Below, piece after piece: positions 52,716 to 62,105 of a stretch of 64,000 bases of DNA (its first letter is position 1; each line of letters opens with the position of its first letter). Location of the stretch: positions 153,182 to 217,181 of the forward strand of contig CABVRZ010000001.1 in the NCBI GenBank assembly GCA_902500775.1, given 5' to 3'. Under the pieces are notes generated by a model. The model was not told the DNA's origin. It did no database searches and worked only from the letters and a program-made list of their open reading frames with translations. This DNA is from an uncultured Nitrospira sp. GTDB taxonomy: Bacteria; Nitrospirota; Nitrospiria; Nitrospirales; Nitrospiraceae. The position numbers and the translations under genes are program-made.

Positions 52716-54254
52716 GTGATGATCGCAGTCCTAGTCTTGTTGATCGCCCCACTTCTCGCGGGAGGGCTGAGCCTGGTCGTCCACCGCTCTGGATGGCTGC
52801 ATGGAATCAATCTCGCGAGCATGGGCGCGCTTGTCACGGCAGAAGTGGTGATCACCCACACCGTGCTGAGAAGCGGTCCCGTGACGGCATTGGACCAGTT
52901 AGTCTATCTCGACGCCTTGTCGACCTTCATCCTCTTCATTATCGGAACGGTCGGACTGGCCTGTTCGTTCTATATGCGTTCGTATATGGATGAACAAGTC
53001 GCGAGAGGCGTGATCGCGCCGTCACAACTCAACCAGTTCTTTTTTCTGTTCCACATGTTCGTGTTGGCCATGGTGATTGCGACCATGGCGAACAGTGTTG
53101 GGGTCCAGTGGGTGGCCATCGAAGCGACGACGCTCGCGACCACCTTTCTGATTGCGTTTTGGAGGCGACGCGAGTCGCTGGAGGCCGGGTGGAAATACCT
53201 CATCTTGTGCTCGGTCGGCATTTCACTTGCCTTGTTTGGTGTCGTGCTGCTGTATTACTCCTCACTCCATGTGCTGAGCGACGCCAGTCAGGGATTGAAC
53301 GTGACGCACCTACTACCCGTGGCTGATCGGTTGAACCCCCAGGTGCTGAAGTTAGCGTTTATCTTTATCCTGGTGGGATATGGCACCAAGGTGGGCCTCG
53401 TCCCGATGCATAGTTGGCTGCCGGATGCCTACACCGAGGCGCCGGCGCCGGTAGTGGCCATGCTCGCCGGTGTCCTCGAAGTGGTTGCAGCCTATGCAAT
53501 CCTGAGGGTGAGGGTCATTGTTGACCATGCCGTTCCGTTTGCCTTTGCTGGTGGACTACTCGCGTTGCTTGGCTTTGCGTCATTCCTGACCGCGGCGTTC
53601 TTTATCACCATTCAGCACAACTATAAGCGGCTGTTCGCCTATTCCAGCATCGAGCATATGGGGATCGCCATGATCGGACTTGGGGTCGGGGGTCCCCTCG
53701 GAACCTTCGGAGGTCTGTTTCACCTCTTGAATCATGCGCTAGCGAAATCGATGGCCTTTTTTGCTGCAGGCAACATTCACCGTCGCTTTCACACGGTGGA
53801 GATCGGTCAGGTCCAGGGGGTAGCCATGGCGCAACCTTGGACGGCCATGGCGCTGATGATCTCAGGATTGACCTTATCGGCGCTTCCTCCATTCGCAGCG
53901 TTTTCCAGCGAGGTCCAGGTTGTCGCGGCCTTGGCATCGCAGGGGGTTCCGGAAATGGAGCTTGCCGGTACCGTAGGCCTGGTGACGGTGACATTGTCGG
54001 ACCAATTCAGCAGAGTCGCATTAGTGTCGGTATTTCTGGTCGGTGCGGTGCTTTCGTTCGGCGGACTGCTGTATCGCATCACCGGCATGGTGTGGGGAAC
54101 ACCGCCTGAAGGTATGGTCCGAGAGGAAATCTGGACGCTCGGTCATCTACCGATTATTCTGCTGACCATGGCATTGATGGGGTTCACCTTTTTTCTTCCA
54201 CCGCCGATCCAACAACTCTTGGAACGGGCGACAAGCATAATTTTAATTCATTAG
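52716..54254 (+). CDS. hyfF: Hyf-like membrane subunit HyfF (antiporter-like)
   Basis: A 512-residue antiporter-like subunit related to HyfF/NuoN, with about 14 TM segments. The channel Lys is in VGYGTKVGLVPMHSWLPDAYTEAPAPVVAMLAG, and FAYSSIEHMGIAMIGLGVGG and HLLNHALAKSMAFFAAGN follow in the standard order. It starts at GTG 52716 or ATG 52719. It forms a second ion half-channel of the complex. No hyfD-type third antiporter subunit is present in the operon. Confidence 0.93.
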   Translation: MMIAVLVLLIAPLLAGGLSLVVHRSGWLHGINLASMGALVTAEVVITHTVLRSGPVTALDQLVYLDALSTFILFIIGTVGLACSFYMRSYMDEQVARGVIAPSQLNQFFFLFHMFVLAMVIATMANSVGVQWVAIEATTLATTFLIAFWRRRESLEAGWKYLILCSVGISLALFGVVLLYYSSLHVLSDASQGLNVTHLLPVADRLNPQVLKLAFIFILVGYGTKVGLVPMHSWLPDAYTEAPAPVVAMLAGVLEVVAAYAILRVRVIVDHAVPFAFAGGLLALLGFASFLTAAFFITIQHNYKRLFAYSSIEHMGIAMIGLGVGGPLGTFGGLFHLLNHALAKSMAFFAAGNIHRRFHTVEIGQVQGVAMAQPWTAMALMISGLTLSALPPFAAFSSEVQVVAALASQGVPEMELAGTVGLVTVTLSDQFSRVALVSVFLVGAVLSFGGLLYRITGMVWGTPPEGMVREEIWTLGHLPIILLTMALMGFTFFLPPPIQQLLERATSIILIH

Positions 54255-54268
54255 GAGGGAGAATCGTC

Positions 54269-55864
54269 ATGCCAGAGACGAGGTCGTATGACAATGCGCT
54301 CAAGATGGCCTTTCCATCCATCGTACAGGTTGGTGGCACACCGCATAGGGCATACTCCCGGTTCCTGGTCCCCAAAGATCTGCTCTCGACTATTACTCGT
54401 TATCTTCATACCCAACCAGATTTACGCGGTCGACTGACGCTGTTATGGGCCAGTGATCATCGTCCTACTCGTGAGGCATACGAGATCCACTACCTCTTTA
54501 CGTTAGAGGCGTCTCACCATTGGGTGGTGTTGTCCATTGAACTCGCCGACACCGATCGGCTGTTTCCGTCTATTACCTCTCATATTCATGCGGCTCAGTG
54601 GTATGAGCGCGAGATTCGGGACATGTTCGGCTTGATTCCTGAAGGGCATCCGGACTTACGACGACTGGTCCGACACGAACACTGGCCACAGGGGACACAT
54701 CCGCTCAAAAAAGATTTTCACTGGAACCACGTCTTGGAACGCCAACAAGGGGAGTATCGATTCCGCCACATTGAAGGAGAAGGGGTATTTGAAGTGCCAG
54801 TGGGCCCCATTCATGCGGGAATCATCGAGCCCGGTCACTTTCGATTTTTTGTAGCTGGTGAACCCATCATGCAACTTGAGCTCCGCCACTTTTGGAAACA
54901 TCGTGGTGTGGAAAAGCTGTTCGAGCAACTCACGCTCATCGACGCAGTGCTGCTGGCAGAACGCGTGTCCGGAGATACAACGGTCGGACACGCACTTGCC
55001 TATTGCCAAGCGGTGGAAACACTTTTGGACATCCAGGTGCCACGACGCGCCAAGTATCTTCGTTCGCTCTTTCTCGAGCTGGAACGACTGTACAATCATC
55101 TCGGCGATATCGGAGCCATGTGCAATGACACCGCCTATTCGCTGGCCCATGCCCATTGCGGGCGGATGAAGGAGCGAGTCATGCAACTCAATGACCGGCT
55201 GGTTGGCTCGCGCTTCCTGCGAGGCGTCATGCAGGTCGGAGGAGTCAGCTGGGACGTGGATCGCAAGGAACTCAGCAACATCGCTCAAGAGCTCACCGAC
55301 ATTCAGAAGGACTTCTCCGAAGTGGGTGCCATTATCTTTGCCAATGCCTCCCTCACGGATCGGCTGGAGACCACAGGGGTCCTGACTGAACAGATTGCCT
55401 GGGATCACGCGGTCATGGGAGTCGTAGGGCGAGCCTCAGGCAGAGATTGTGATCTGCGGCGTGATCGCCCCTTCGCCGCATATGACGAACTACCCGTCAA
55501 TGTGGCTCTTTACCGTTATGGAGACGTGAGGGCCAGGTTACGTGTTCGCGGTGATGAGATCCACGAATCTATCCGGCTGATTCGCGAAATTTGCAGCAGG
55601 ATTCCTGACGGTCCACTTGCCAGTGAACCAAGCAAGTTGGGAACTCCCGGCGACTGGACATTGGCAGCAGTTGAAGGGTGGCGCGGCGAGATTTTGTATA
55701 TGGTGATGGCGGGGGAAGACGGACGGATTCAGCGATGCAAGGTCCGTGACCCATCATTCGTGAATTGGCCAGCCATTCAATGGGCAGTACTGGGCAATAT
55801 TATCCCGGACTTTCCACTCATCAACAAGAGCTTCAACCTCTCATACGCGGGGAATGATCTGTAG
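54269..55864 (+). CDS. hyfG: HyfG-like large subunit, NiFe-binding cysteines absent
   Basis: A 531-residue fusion of a NuoC-like domain (about 20-165, with WYEREIRDMFGLIPEGHPDLRRL) and a NuoD/hydrogenase-large-subunit domain (about 175-531). The motifs that hold nickel are altered. The first, CxxC after ERV in hydrogenases, reads ERVSGDTTVGHALAY (S234 and T237). The C-terminal DPCxxC reads DPSFVN (S496, N499). All four Ni ligands are lost, so it cannot carry a NiFe centre. This matches the Ehr class of respiratory complexes. AGGAGGGAG precedes the ATG. Confidence 0.92.
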   Translation: MPETRSYDNALKMAFPSIVQVGGTPHRAYSRFLVPKDLLSTITRYLHTQPDLRGRLTLLWASDHRPTREAYEIHYLFTLEASHHWVVLSIELADTDRLFPSITSHIHAAQWYEREIRDMFGLIPEGHPDLRRLVRHEHWPQGTHPLKKDFHWNHVLERQQGEYRFRHIEGEGVFEVPVGPIHAGIIEPGHFRFFVAGEPIMQLELRHFWKHRGVEKLFEQLTLIDAVLLAERVSGDTTVGHALAYCQAVETLLDIQVPRRAKYLRSLFLELERLYNHLGDIGAMCNDTAYSLAHAHCGRMKERVMQLNDRLVGSRFLRGVMQVGGVSWDVDRKELSNIAQELTDIQKDFSEVGAIIFANASLTDRLETTGVLTEQIAWDHAVMGVVGRASGRDCDLRRDRPFAAYDELPVNVALYRYGDVRARLRVRGDEIHESIRLIREICSRIPDGPLASEPSKLGTPGDWTLAAVEGWRGEILYMVMAGEDGRIQRCKVRDPSFVNWPAIQWAVLGNIIPDFPLINKSFNLSYAGNDL

Positions 55865-55875
55865 GGAGGCCCAAC

Positions 55876-56397
55876 ATGTTCCGCATCATCAAGAAAAGTC
55901 TCAAGATCGGGGTCGTGACAGGTCGCTATCAAAGAGCGGAAAGGCCTACGATACCAGTTACGCCCGAAGCTACTGAAAGATCCAGGCTCTTCAAACGGTC
56001 GCTGGCGATCCGTGAAGTGGATACCGGCTCGTGCAACGCCTGTGAGATGGAAATGAACGCACTCCTGAACCCCGTGTACGATGCCGAGCGGTTCGGTATT
56101 CACATTGCGGCTTCGCCACGTCATGCTGATGCGTTGGTCGTGACGGGGCCAGTGACCATCAATATGGAAGGAGCATTGAAAGATGTGTACAAACAAACAC
56201 CTGATCCGAAGATCGTCATTGCCCTCGGCGATTGTGCGATCAACTGCGGCTTATTCAAAGGGAGCTACGCGGTCACGGGTCCAGTCGATCGTCATGTTCC
56301 TGTCGATATGAGCATCTCTGGTTGCCCTCCGCGTCCAGCTGAAATTCTTGCGGCGCTGTCGGAATTACGAGAGGATGACGCTACGGCAGAGCGGTGA
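55876..56397 (+). CDS. hyfI: HyfI-like FeS small subunit (NuoB-like)
   Basis: A 173-residue small subunit of the NuoB/HyfI family. It keeps the ligands of the proximal 4Fe-4S cluster: C53 and C56 in GSCNACEME, C120 in ALGDCAINCG and C150 in SGCPPRP. It would pass electrons to or from the large subunit or quinone near HyfC. AGGGAGG precedes the ATG, 11 bases after hyfG. It ends the operon; no ferredoxin-like hyfA or hyfH gene follows, so the electron entry module is encoded elsewhere. Confidence 0.94.
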   Translation: MFRIIKKSLKIGVVTGRYQRAERPTIPVTPEATERSRLFKRSLAIREVDTGSCNACEMEMNALLNPVYDAERFGIHIAASPRHADALVVTGPVTINMEGALKDVYKQTPDPKIVIALGDCAINCGLFKGSYAVTGPVDRHVPVDMSISGCPPRPAEILAALSELREDDATAER

Positions 56398-56491
56398 GAA
56401 GCCTGGCATGGGTCTGAGAAGCCATGGTTGGTGAAGGACCTATGGCGGGGTGAAGAGTCAAGGAGAACACAAATATTCTATCTACAGCCCA

Positions 56492-58804
56492 CTACGTGAC
56501 CTTCTTCCCGTCGAGTACTTCCCGGACCTTTTGGGTGAGGACATTCGGGGTAAACGGTTTATGAAGAAACGCGGTCTCTCGCTTGACCCCACCCTGTTCA
56601 AACACCGGATGGTCGGGGTATCCCGACATGTACAACACCTTGAGTTCAGGCCGTACCACCGTCAACTTCTCCGCCACCTCCGGCCCGCTCATCTGGGGCA
56701 TCGCCACATCGGTCAAGAGGAGATGAATCTGCCCCAGATGTTTGGCGCCCGTCAGGAGCGCCTCAATCCCGTGACGCGCAACCAGAACCTCGTACCCACT
56801 GAGACGGAGGGTCTCTTGTACCAGACCGCGAACCGACGGATCGTCCTCGACGACCAGAATCGTCTCCCGCCCGATCGCTCGTCTGATCGATCCCTCGACG
56901 ACCGCGGCCGTCTGAACAGACTCGCTCACTTTCGGGAAAAAGATCTTACAGACGGTGCCCTGTCCCATCTTGCTCTCGATGGCGATCGTCCCGCCGCTTT
57001 GCTTGACGATCCCATACACCGTTGATAAACCGAGCCCTGTCCCCTTCCCCTTTTCTTTCGTGGTAAAAAACGGCTCAAACAAATGCGCTTGCGTTTCTTC
57101 ACTCATGCCATATCCGGTATCCCGCATCTCGAGCAACACGTAGGCGCCTGGCTCGAGCATCACTGTCTGACGTCGCGTGCCCTTCCCGATGGTGACGTTC
57201 CGAGTTTGGATGGTCAGCTTCCCGCCCGTCGGCATGGCATCCCGGGCATTCACGGCGAGATTCATGATCACCTGTTCGATCTGTCCAGGATCCGCCTTGA
57301 TAGCCCAGAGCTTCTGATCGAGATCCGCGGAGAGCTCCACAACATCTTCGCCTAAGAGCCGTCGCAACATCCCGTCCATATTCAGAACGAGGGCATTCAA
57401 GTCCAGGACCTTCGCCGCAACAAATTGCCGCCGACTGAAGGCCAACAGCTGGCTCGTCAGGCCTGCCGCCCGATCGGCGGCCTTCTTCACTTCGTCCATC
57501 TCCCGGCGTGCAGGGTCCCCTGGTCCCAGCCGACTCAAAATCAACTCGCTGTATCCGCGAATGACCGTCAGCAGATTGTTAAAATCATGGGCCACCCCAC
57601 CGGCAAGCCGCCCGACGGCCTCCATTTTTTGTGATTGCCGCAGTTGCGCTTCGGTCTGGCGTAAGGCTTCCTCAGCTCTGGTCCGTTCACCGAATTGCCC
57701 GACCTTCAACGCCACGTCGGCGATCATGCTGATTAACTCATTATCCGACTCACGTACTTGGTGACTGAAAAACTCAATCACCCCCTCAATCTCCCCACCG
57801 ATCCGGATTGGGAACCCGAAGGCGCTCCGAACTCCCGCCTTGGCAGCCAGATCGGCCCGGCTAAAGGTGGGATCCATCGCCACGTCGCTGATCCAGGCCG
57901 GACTGCCGCTCTCTAAAATCCTGCCGGGCAATCCCACTCCCGGCTTAAAGACTTCGGACTGCATCTCCGTGATGAAGGCATCGGTTGCACCCGTCGCCAC
58001 TCGCCAATGGTCAAGGCAGCGCAATGTGCCCGACTGCTTGTCCAGTCTCCAAAATATTCCGAGGTCCCATTCCAGGCTCTCGCCGACCGCCTGAATGATC
58101 TTGGGAACCGCCTGCTCCAGCGTGATCGATTCGGAAAGCACCCGTGTCACCGCATATTGGGAAGCGAGGCGCCGCTCGGCTCGACGACGATCCGTGATAT
58201 CGCGCACGAACGCGCTGAAGATGTAGGTCTCCCCAATCCGCGCCGGTGAAACCGCGAGCTCGACCGGAAACTCATGACCATCCCGATGTCGTGCCACGAT
58301 CTCAATCCGCCGATTCAACACCGGGCCCACTCCGGTCTTGAGATACTCTCGAATCCCACTGGCATGGGCCTCCCGGTCACGTTCCGGAATAATGGTCTCC
58401 GAGAGCAGTTTCCCCATCGCCTCTTCCCGCGACCACCCAAAGATGGCGGTAGCCTGTGCATTCCACTCTGTCACGATGCCGGCCGCATCGATCGTAATCA
58501 CCCCATCAAGGGCCGTATCGACGATCGCCCGATTCCGTTCCTGACTCTGCAGCAACGCCGCCTCAGCCGCACGCGCCCAGGCGCTTTCTTGCTGGGCTTG
58601 TCGATATTCCGCCCGTAATCGACTGGTCGACCAGAGCAACAACAGCAAGAGGGGAAGCCAGACCGCAGCGACGATGCTCCGTTCCACACGGGCCAGCATG
58701 AACGTCCCCACGCCAAGCGTGGCCAACGTGAGGAGGACCATCACAAAGGTGATCCACTCGTACCGCCGAACCGATGAGGTTGGTCGCTCTTCTGGATGCG
58801 TCAT
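56492..58804 (-). CDS. Hybrid histidine kinase (TM-PAS-GAF-HisKA-HATPase-REC)
   Basis: A 770-residue protein. Two TM segments at about 18-60 have no large periplasmic loop. A PAS domain follows (ALDGVITIDAAGIVTEWNAQATAIFGW), then a GAF domain (ASQYAVTRVLSESITLEQAVP on), HisKA with GGVAHDFNNLLTVI (phospho-acceptor His), HATPase (RDTGYGMSEETQAHLF, KGTGLGLSTVYGIV) and a C-terminal receiver with LLLTDVAMPQMSG. It carries no separate output domain and must signal to an unlinked regulator. Its stop lies 95 bases from the convergent hyfI stop. The ATG at 58804 overlaps the stop of the upstream CxxCxxCC gene. Confidence 0.93.
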   Translation of the reverse strand: MTHPEERPTSSVRRYEWITFVMVLLTLATLGVGTFMLARVERSIVAAVWLPLLLLLLWSTSRLRAEYRQAQQESAWARAAEAALLQSQERNRAIVDTALDGVITIDAAGIVTEWNAQATAIFGWSREEAMGKLLSETIIPERDREAHASGIREYLKTGVGPVLNRRIEIVARHRDGHEFPVELAVSPARIGETYIFSAFVRDITDRRRAERRLASQYAVTRVLSESITLEQAVPKIIQAVGESLEWDLGIFWRLDKQSGTLRCLDHWRVATGATDAFITEMQSEVFKPGVGLPGRILESGSPAWISDVAMDPTFSRADLAAKAGVRSAFGFPIRIGGEIEGVIEFFSHQVRESDNELISMIADVALKVGQFGERTRAEEALRQTEAQLRQSQKMEAVGRLAGGVAHDFNNLLTVIRGYSELILSRLGPGDPARREMDEVKKAADRAAGLTSQLLAFSRRQFVAAKVLDLNALVLNMDGMLRRLLGEDVVELSADLDQKLWAIKADPGQIEQVIMNLAVNARDAMPTGGKLTIQTRNVTIGKGTRRQTVMLEPGAYVLLEMRDTGYGMSEETQAHLFEPFFTTKEKGKGTGLGLSTVYGIVKQSGGTIAIESKMGQGTVCKIFFPKVSESVQTAAVVEGSIRRAIGRETILVVEDDPSVRGLVQETLRLSGYEVLVARHGIEALLTGAKHLGQIHLLLTDVAMPQMSGPEVAEKLTVVRPELKVLYMSGYPDHPVFEQGGVKRETAFLHKPFTPNVLTQKVREVLDGKKVT

Positions 58805-60291
58805 GGGGTTGTCCTTGTTGCGATCCAGGTCGTCACAACCGCAGTCGGGTGATAGGCCACCTTCGCCGCACGCAGCCCTGGAAGCCCGGCATCATCCATG
58901 GCATTGATAGAGGCTGCCCCTCGGGCCATGGCTGAACGGCAGGTTTCTCGGAAGAGCCACTGAGCCAGTCCCGGAATGGCCCGATCCGCCACCTCAAAAA
59001 GAATGCACCAGGTGTGGGGAGTCAACCAGTAGCCGAACGTATACGCCGCAATGGCATGATTGACCTTCACCACAGTCCCCAATAGGCCGATCTGTTCATA
59101 GTCTCGAAAGACACGAATGTGAGCGGATTCCGAATCCTCCAGCAGGAACGTTCCCATCTCATCGAGCTGTCCCCGACGCTTCTGATCTGCCCATCGTCGA
59201 TGCAAGGACCGGCAGGCGTCTCGATATTCACTCCGGTACGGCTCCAGCGTGATCGACTGTTCCCGTTCTGCTCGATTGCAGAGCGCTCGTTGAGATTTAT
59301 AAGAATCACCCATCAGAGTGGCCAGCGCCGATGCAGAATAGAGGTAGTCTCCGTCCTTCTTCCGAAATTGAACTCCCTCGTTATTCAACAGCTGGCGTTG
59401 CGCATCTGTCACATGTTCGATCCGACTCACTGGGGACGGTCCGTTCCACTGGTGCATCAGCCTAAACGCATCATCAACGGCTCGATCCAGCGCCCCAGAC
59501 CCAAGCGGCGGCAACGGCATAAACCATCCATCCGGAGACTGAGCGAAGAGGAACAACGTATCCTCTCGGTCCAACCACCAACAAGGCAGCAACGAGGTCC
59601 AGATGTAATGATAGGGAAAGGCAAAGGCAGCCGGCGCATCATCATGGAGCATCTCTGCTCGTGCGAGCGCGTGTGCCATACGCGGCGCATCCGACAACGT
59701 CAATGGTCGCAGACACGGATCGACTCGTGCCACACGAAGGTGCGCCGTCAGTTGCGGCAGAGGCTTCAGCACCACGACGTCGTCCTGGAAACGGCCGATC
59801 AAACGAGGATTGGCGACGAGCTTGTCCAACCCTACCTCGGTACTCAACAAGGTGGTAACTGCTGCCGCATGTTTGCGAATCGAATCGGGAATCGCCTCAC
59901 GCATGAACGGACACTTCGTATCCCAGCCGAGGAGAACCTCCTGACCTGATGCATCCCACATCAGGGCCAGCGGGTATAGTTGACAGTCCAAGGGCCGGAT
60001 ATTATAGATCCCGCAGTGTCCGGATTCGGCATTAAAGGCTGGGCAGAGATAGCCTTCGCCACCTGAGTTTTGAACGAGATTTATCTGAGAACCAGTCTGG
60101 TCCGGGAAGAACGAGTCGGGTATTCCCTGCGCCACCGCTTCGGTAATTTCGTCGCGCGTAAAGTAGGGACGAAGAAAGCTGTCTCCTTCGGGGAAACGGC
60201 AACAGACATCGCAGCGGAAACACGCCGAGCCGGATACGAATTGCGGCAAAACTCTCGTCGTTTGTTCGGACTCCGCTGCATTGGAACCCAT
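58801..60291 (-). CDS. CxxCxxCC-protein fused to DUF2156-like acyltransferase domain
   Basis: A 496-residue fusion. Residues 20-160 are a YkgJ-type Cys cluster domain (CFRCDVCCRFPEGD, then LCPAFNAESGHCGIY and PLDCQLYPL) that binds zinc or FeS. The rest (residues ~200-490) resembles the DUF2156/LPG-synthetase C-terminal GNAT-like fold (YRSEYRDACRSLHRRW, ILFEVADRAIPGLAQWLFRE, INAMDDAGLPGLRAAK). It might transfer an acyl or aminoacyl group. The start at 60291 is preferred, but the frame is open to 60486. It overlaps the hybrid kinase gene by four bases, implying coupled expression. Confidence 0.8.
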   Translation of the reverse strand: MGSNAAESEQTTRVLPQFVSGSACFRCDVCCRFPEGDSFLRPYFTRDEITEAVAQGIPDSFFPDQTGSQINLVQNSGGEGYLCPAFNAESGHCGIYNIRPLDCQLYPLALMWDASGQEVLLGWDTKCPFMREAIPDSIRKHAAAVTTLLSTEVGLDKLVANPRLIGRFQDDVVVLKPLPQLTAHLRVARVDPCLRPLTLSDAPRMAHALARAEMLHDDAPAAFAFPYHYIWTSLLPCWWLDREDTLFLFAQSPDGWFMPLPPLGSGALDRAVDDAFRLMHQWNGPSPVSRIEHVTDAQRQLLNNEGVQFRKKDGDYLYSASALATLMGDSYKSQRALCNRAEREQSITLEPYRSEYRDACRSLHRRWADQKRRGQLDEMGTFLLEDSESAHIRVFRDYEQIGLLGTVVKVNHAIAAYTFGYWLTPHTWCILFEVADRAIPGLAQWLFRETCRSAMARGAASINAMDDAGLPGLRAAKVAYHPTAVVTTWIATRTTP

Positions 60292-60477
60292 CGGGTCCCA
60301 ATCATACGACGCATGTCCAAAGGTAGCAAGGACGAGGTACTTCCGAACCAATGGACGCCGTATCGCTACTGCTGCCCAAGGAGCCTCTTGTCGAGCATGG
60401 CACTGCATGTTAGCATTTGGCTCTTGCTGTCTGACACCCTGTGTCTGTATTTCGGACAAGCATAAAGGATCTTTCCA

Positions 60478-61926
60478 TTGGCACAAGCTGAGTCCGTTTG
60501 CCCTGGACTTTCAACTGAAACAGCACTCGACCGCTGCGTGGCCATTCGGACGCAACTCCAGCGTGCCAACCTATTTGACGAGACTCCGTCATGGCGAGTC
60601 AGCCCCTGTCCGCTGTACCTGTCCGCAGATCAGGTAAAATTCTTCACCGACCTGGGACCGCACCTCCTCTCATTCTATCGTGGACTGAATCGGCTGTATC
60701 AAGAGAGTGTGAAAGGGATTCAGCCGAAGTGGGTGGCCGGGTATTTGGATCAAGGTAAGCCGGACACGTTGATCCAGTACAGCCGGATGAAACGGTTTCG
60801 TGATGCGTTGCCCGCCGTCATCAGACCGGATATCATTCCGACGCAGGATGGCATGGTGATCACTGAACTCGATTCGGTGCCCGGCGGCATCGGACTGACG
60901 GCTTGTCTGTCACACATCTATCACGATATCGACAACGGTCGTGCTCAACTCGTCGGTGGTCGGGACAGGATGGTGCGTGGGTTCGCTGCCATGCTGCAAT
61001 CCGCCCAAGAACAGCGTCCCGGCGCGATCGCGATCCTTGTCTCTGAAGAGGCTAAAGATTATCGTCCGGAAATGTCCTGGCTAGCCGCACGGCTCCGGCA
61101 GGAAGGGCTTGCAGCATGGTGCGTCGAACCTCGTGAGATTCGATTTACAGAAGAGGGACTGCGGCTGCACACAGATCAGGGCGAACAGGCCATCGGCCTG
61201 GTGTACCGTTTCTATGAGCTGTTCGACTTGCTGAACATTCCGAAAGCCGAATTGGTTCAATACGCGGTGAAGAAGGGGTGGGTTGGCGTCACACCGCCCT
61301 ACAAGCCGGCGCTCGAAGAAAAATCCGCCTTCGCGCTCCTCCACCATCCAGTGCTGCGCCCGTTCTGGGACAAGGCACTCGGAGCCGAGAACCTACTCCA
61401 GCTCAACACGATCATGCCCAGAACATGGTTGCTTGACTCCACACCCGTTCCACCAACGGCCACGATTCCAGCCCTCCAGATGAGTGGACGTGCGGTCGCC
61501 AATTGGTCCGACCTTGAGGCTGCCACCCAGAAGGAGCGGCATTTCGTCATCAAGCCATCCGGATTCTCCGAGCTGGCGTGGGGTAGTCGTGGCGTCTCGA
61601 TCGGACACGATCTCCCGCAGACCGAATGGATCGACGCCCTCCGGAACGCGTTGACCTCGTTCCCGACCACCCCCTACATCCTGCAAGAATTCCATAAGGG
61701 TCGGTTGTTCGAGATGGACTATTTTGATGAAGGCTCACAGGCACTTGTACGCATGTCGGGCCGAGCCAGATTGTCTCCCTATTATTTCGTTGCAGAGGGA
61801 GCGGTCGAACTCGCCGGGATTCTGGCCACCGTCTGCCCAGCCGACAAGAAGATTCTTCACGGAATGAAGGACGCCATCATGGTTCCCTGCGCCGTACGAT
61901 CCGCCGGAGCTTCTCAAGAGCACTAA
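60478..61926 (+). CDS. ATP-grasp protein, glutathionylspermidine-synthase-like
   Basis: A 482-residue protein with the fold order of glutathionylspermidine-synthase-like enzymes: an N-terminal region, a pre-ATP-grasp core (ITELDSVPGGIGLTACL) and a C-terminal ATP-grasp region with HFVIKPSGFSELAWGSRGVS and YILQEFHKGRLFEMDYFD. The glycine-rich loop and acidic metal ligands expected of ATP-grasp are visible. It would form an amide bond using ATP; the substrates are unknown. A TTG start at 60478 has AAAGGATC seven bases upstream. It is divergent from the CxxCxxCC gene (60291), so they share a control region. Confidence 0.72.
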   Translation: MAQAESVCPGLSTETALDRCVAIRTQLQRANLFDETPSWRVSPCPLYLSADQVKFFTDLGPHLLSFYRGLNRLYQESVKGIQPKWVAGYLDQGKPDTLIQYSRMKRFRDALPAVIRPDIIPTQDGMVITELDSVPGGIGLTACLSHIYHDIDNGRAQLVGGRDRMVRGFAAMLQSAQEQRPGAIAILVSEEAKDYRPEMSWLAARLRQEGLAAWCVEPREIRFTEEGLRLHTDQGEQAIGLVYRFYELFDLLNIPKAELVQYAVKKGWVGVTPPYKPALEEKSAFALLHHPVLRPFWDKALGAENLLQLNTIMPRTWLLDSTPVPPTATIPALQMSGRAVANWSDLEAATQKERHFVIKPSGFSELAWGSRGVSIGHDLPQTEWIDALRNALTSFPTTPYILQEFHKGRLFEMDYFDEGSQALVRMSGRARLSPYYFVAEGAVELAGILATVCPADKKILHGMKDAIMVPCAVRSAGASQEH

Positions 61927-61947
61927 TATGCCACAATTGAATTGCCC

Positions 61948-62062
61948 GCAGGGTGTTCAAAAAGGCCTTCCAGCAAGGTCGCAGCAAACGAAGAGGCGAG
62001 GTTCGTACGTTGAGCTCTGAGGCGAACGAGAACGAAGCTGGAGGGCTTTTTCAACAGGCTGC
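61948..62062. repeat. Repeat family B, copy 2
   Basis: An element of about 115 bases with 26-base imperfect terminal inverted repeats (GCAGGGTGTTCAAAAAGGCC and the complement of AGGGCTTTTTCAACAGGCTG). The core GGTCGCAGCAAACGAAGAGG is shared with the copy at 30784-30938. It sits between the ATP-grasp and thioredoxin-fold genes and could act as a terminator through its TTTTT-containing stem. Confidence 0.75.
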
Positions 62063-62105
62063 CAAATTGGGCGTTTCACTTTCTTACTTTTCCTGGTAGC
62101 CTTAT

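Noticed and set aside
54269-56397. A genuine group 4 NiFe hydrogenase
   Set aside because: All four NiFe-ligand cysteines of the large subunit are replaced, and no maturation (hyp) genes are nearby.
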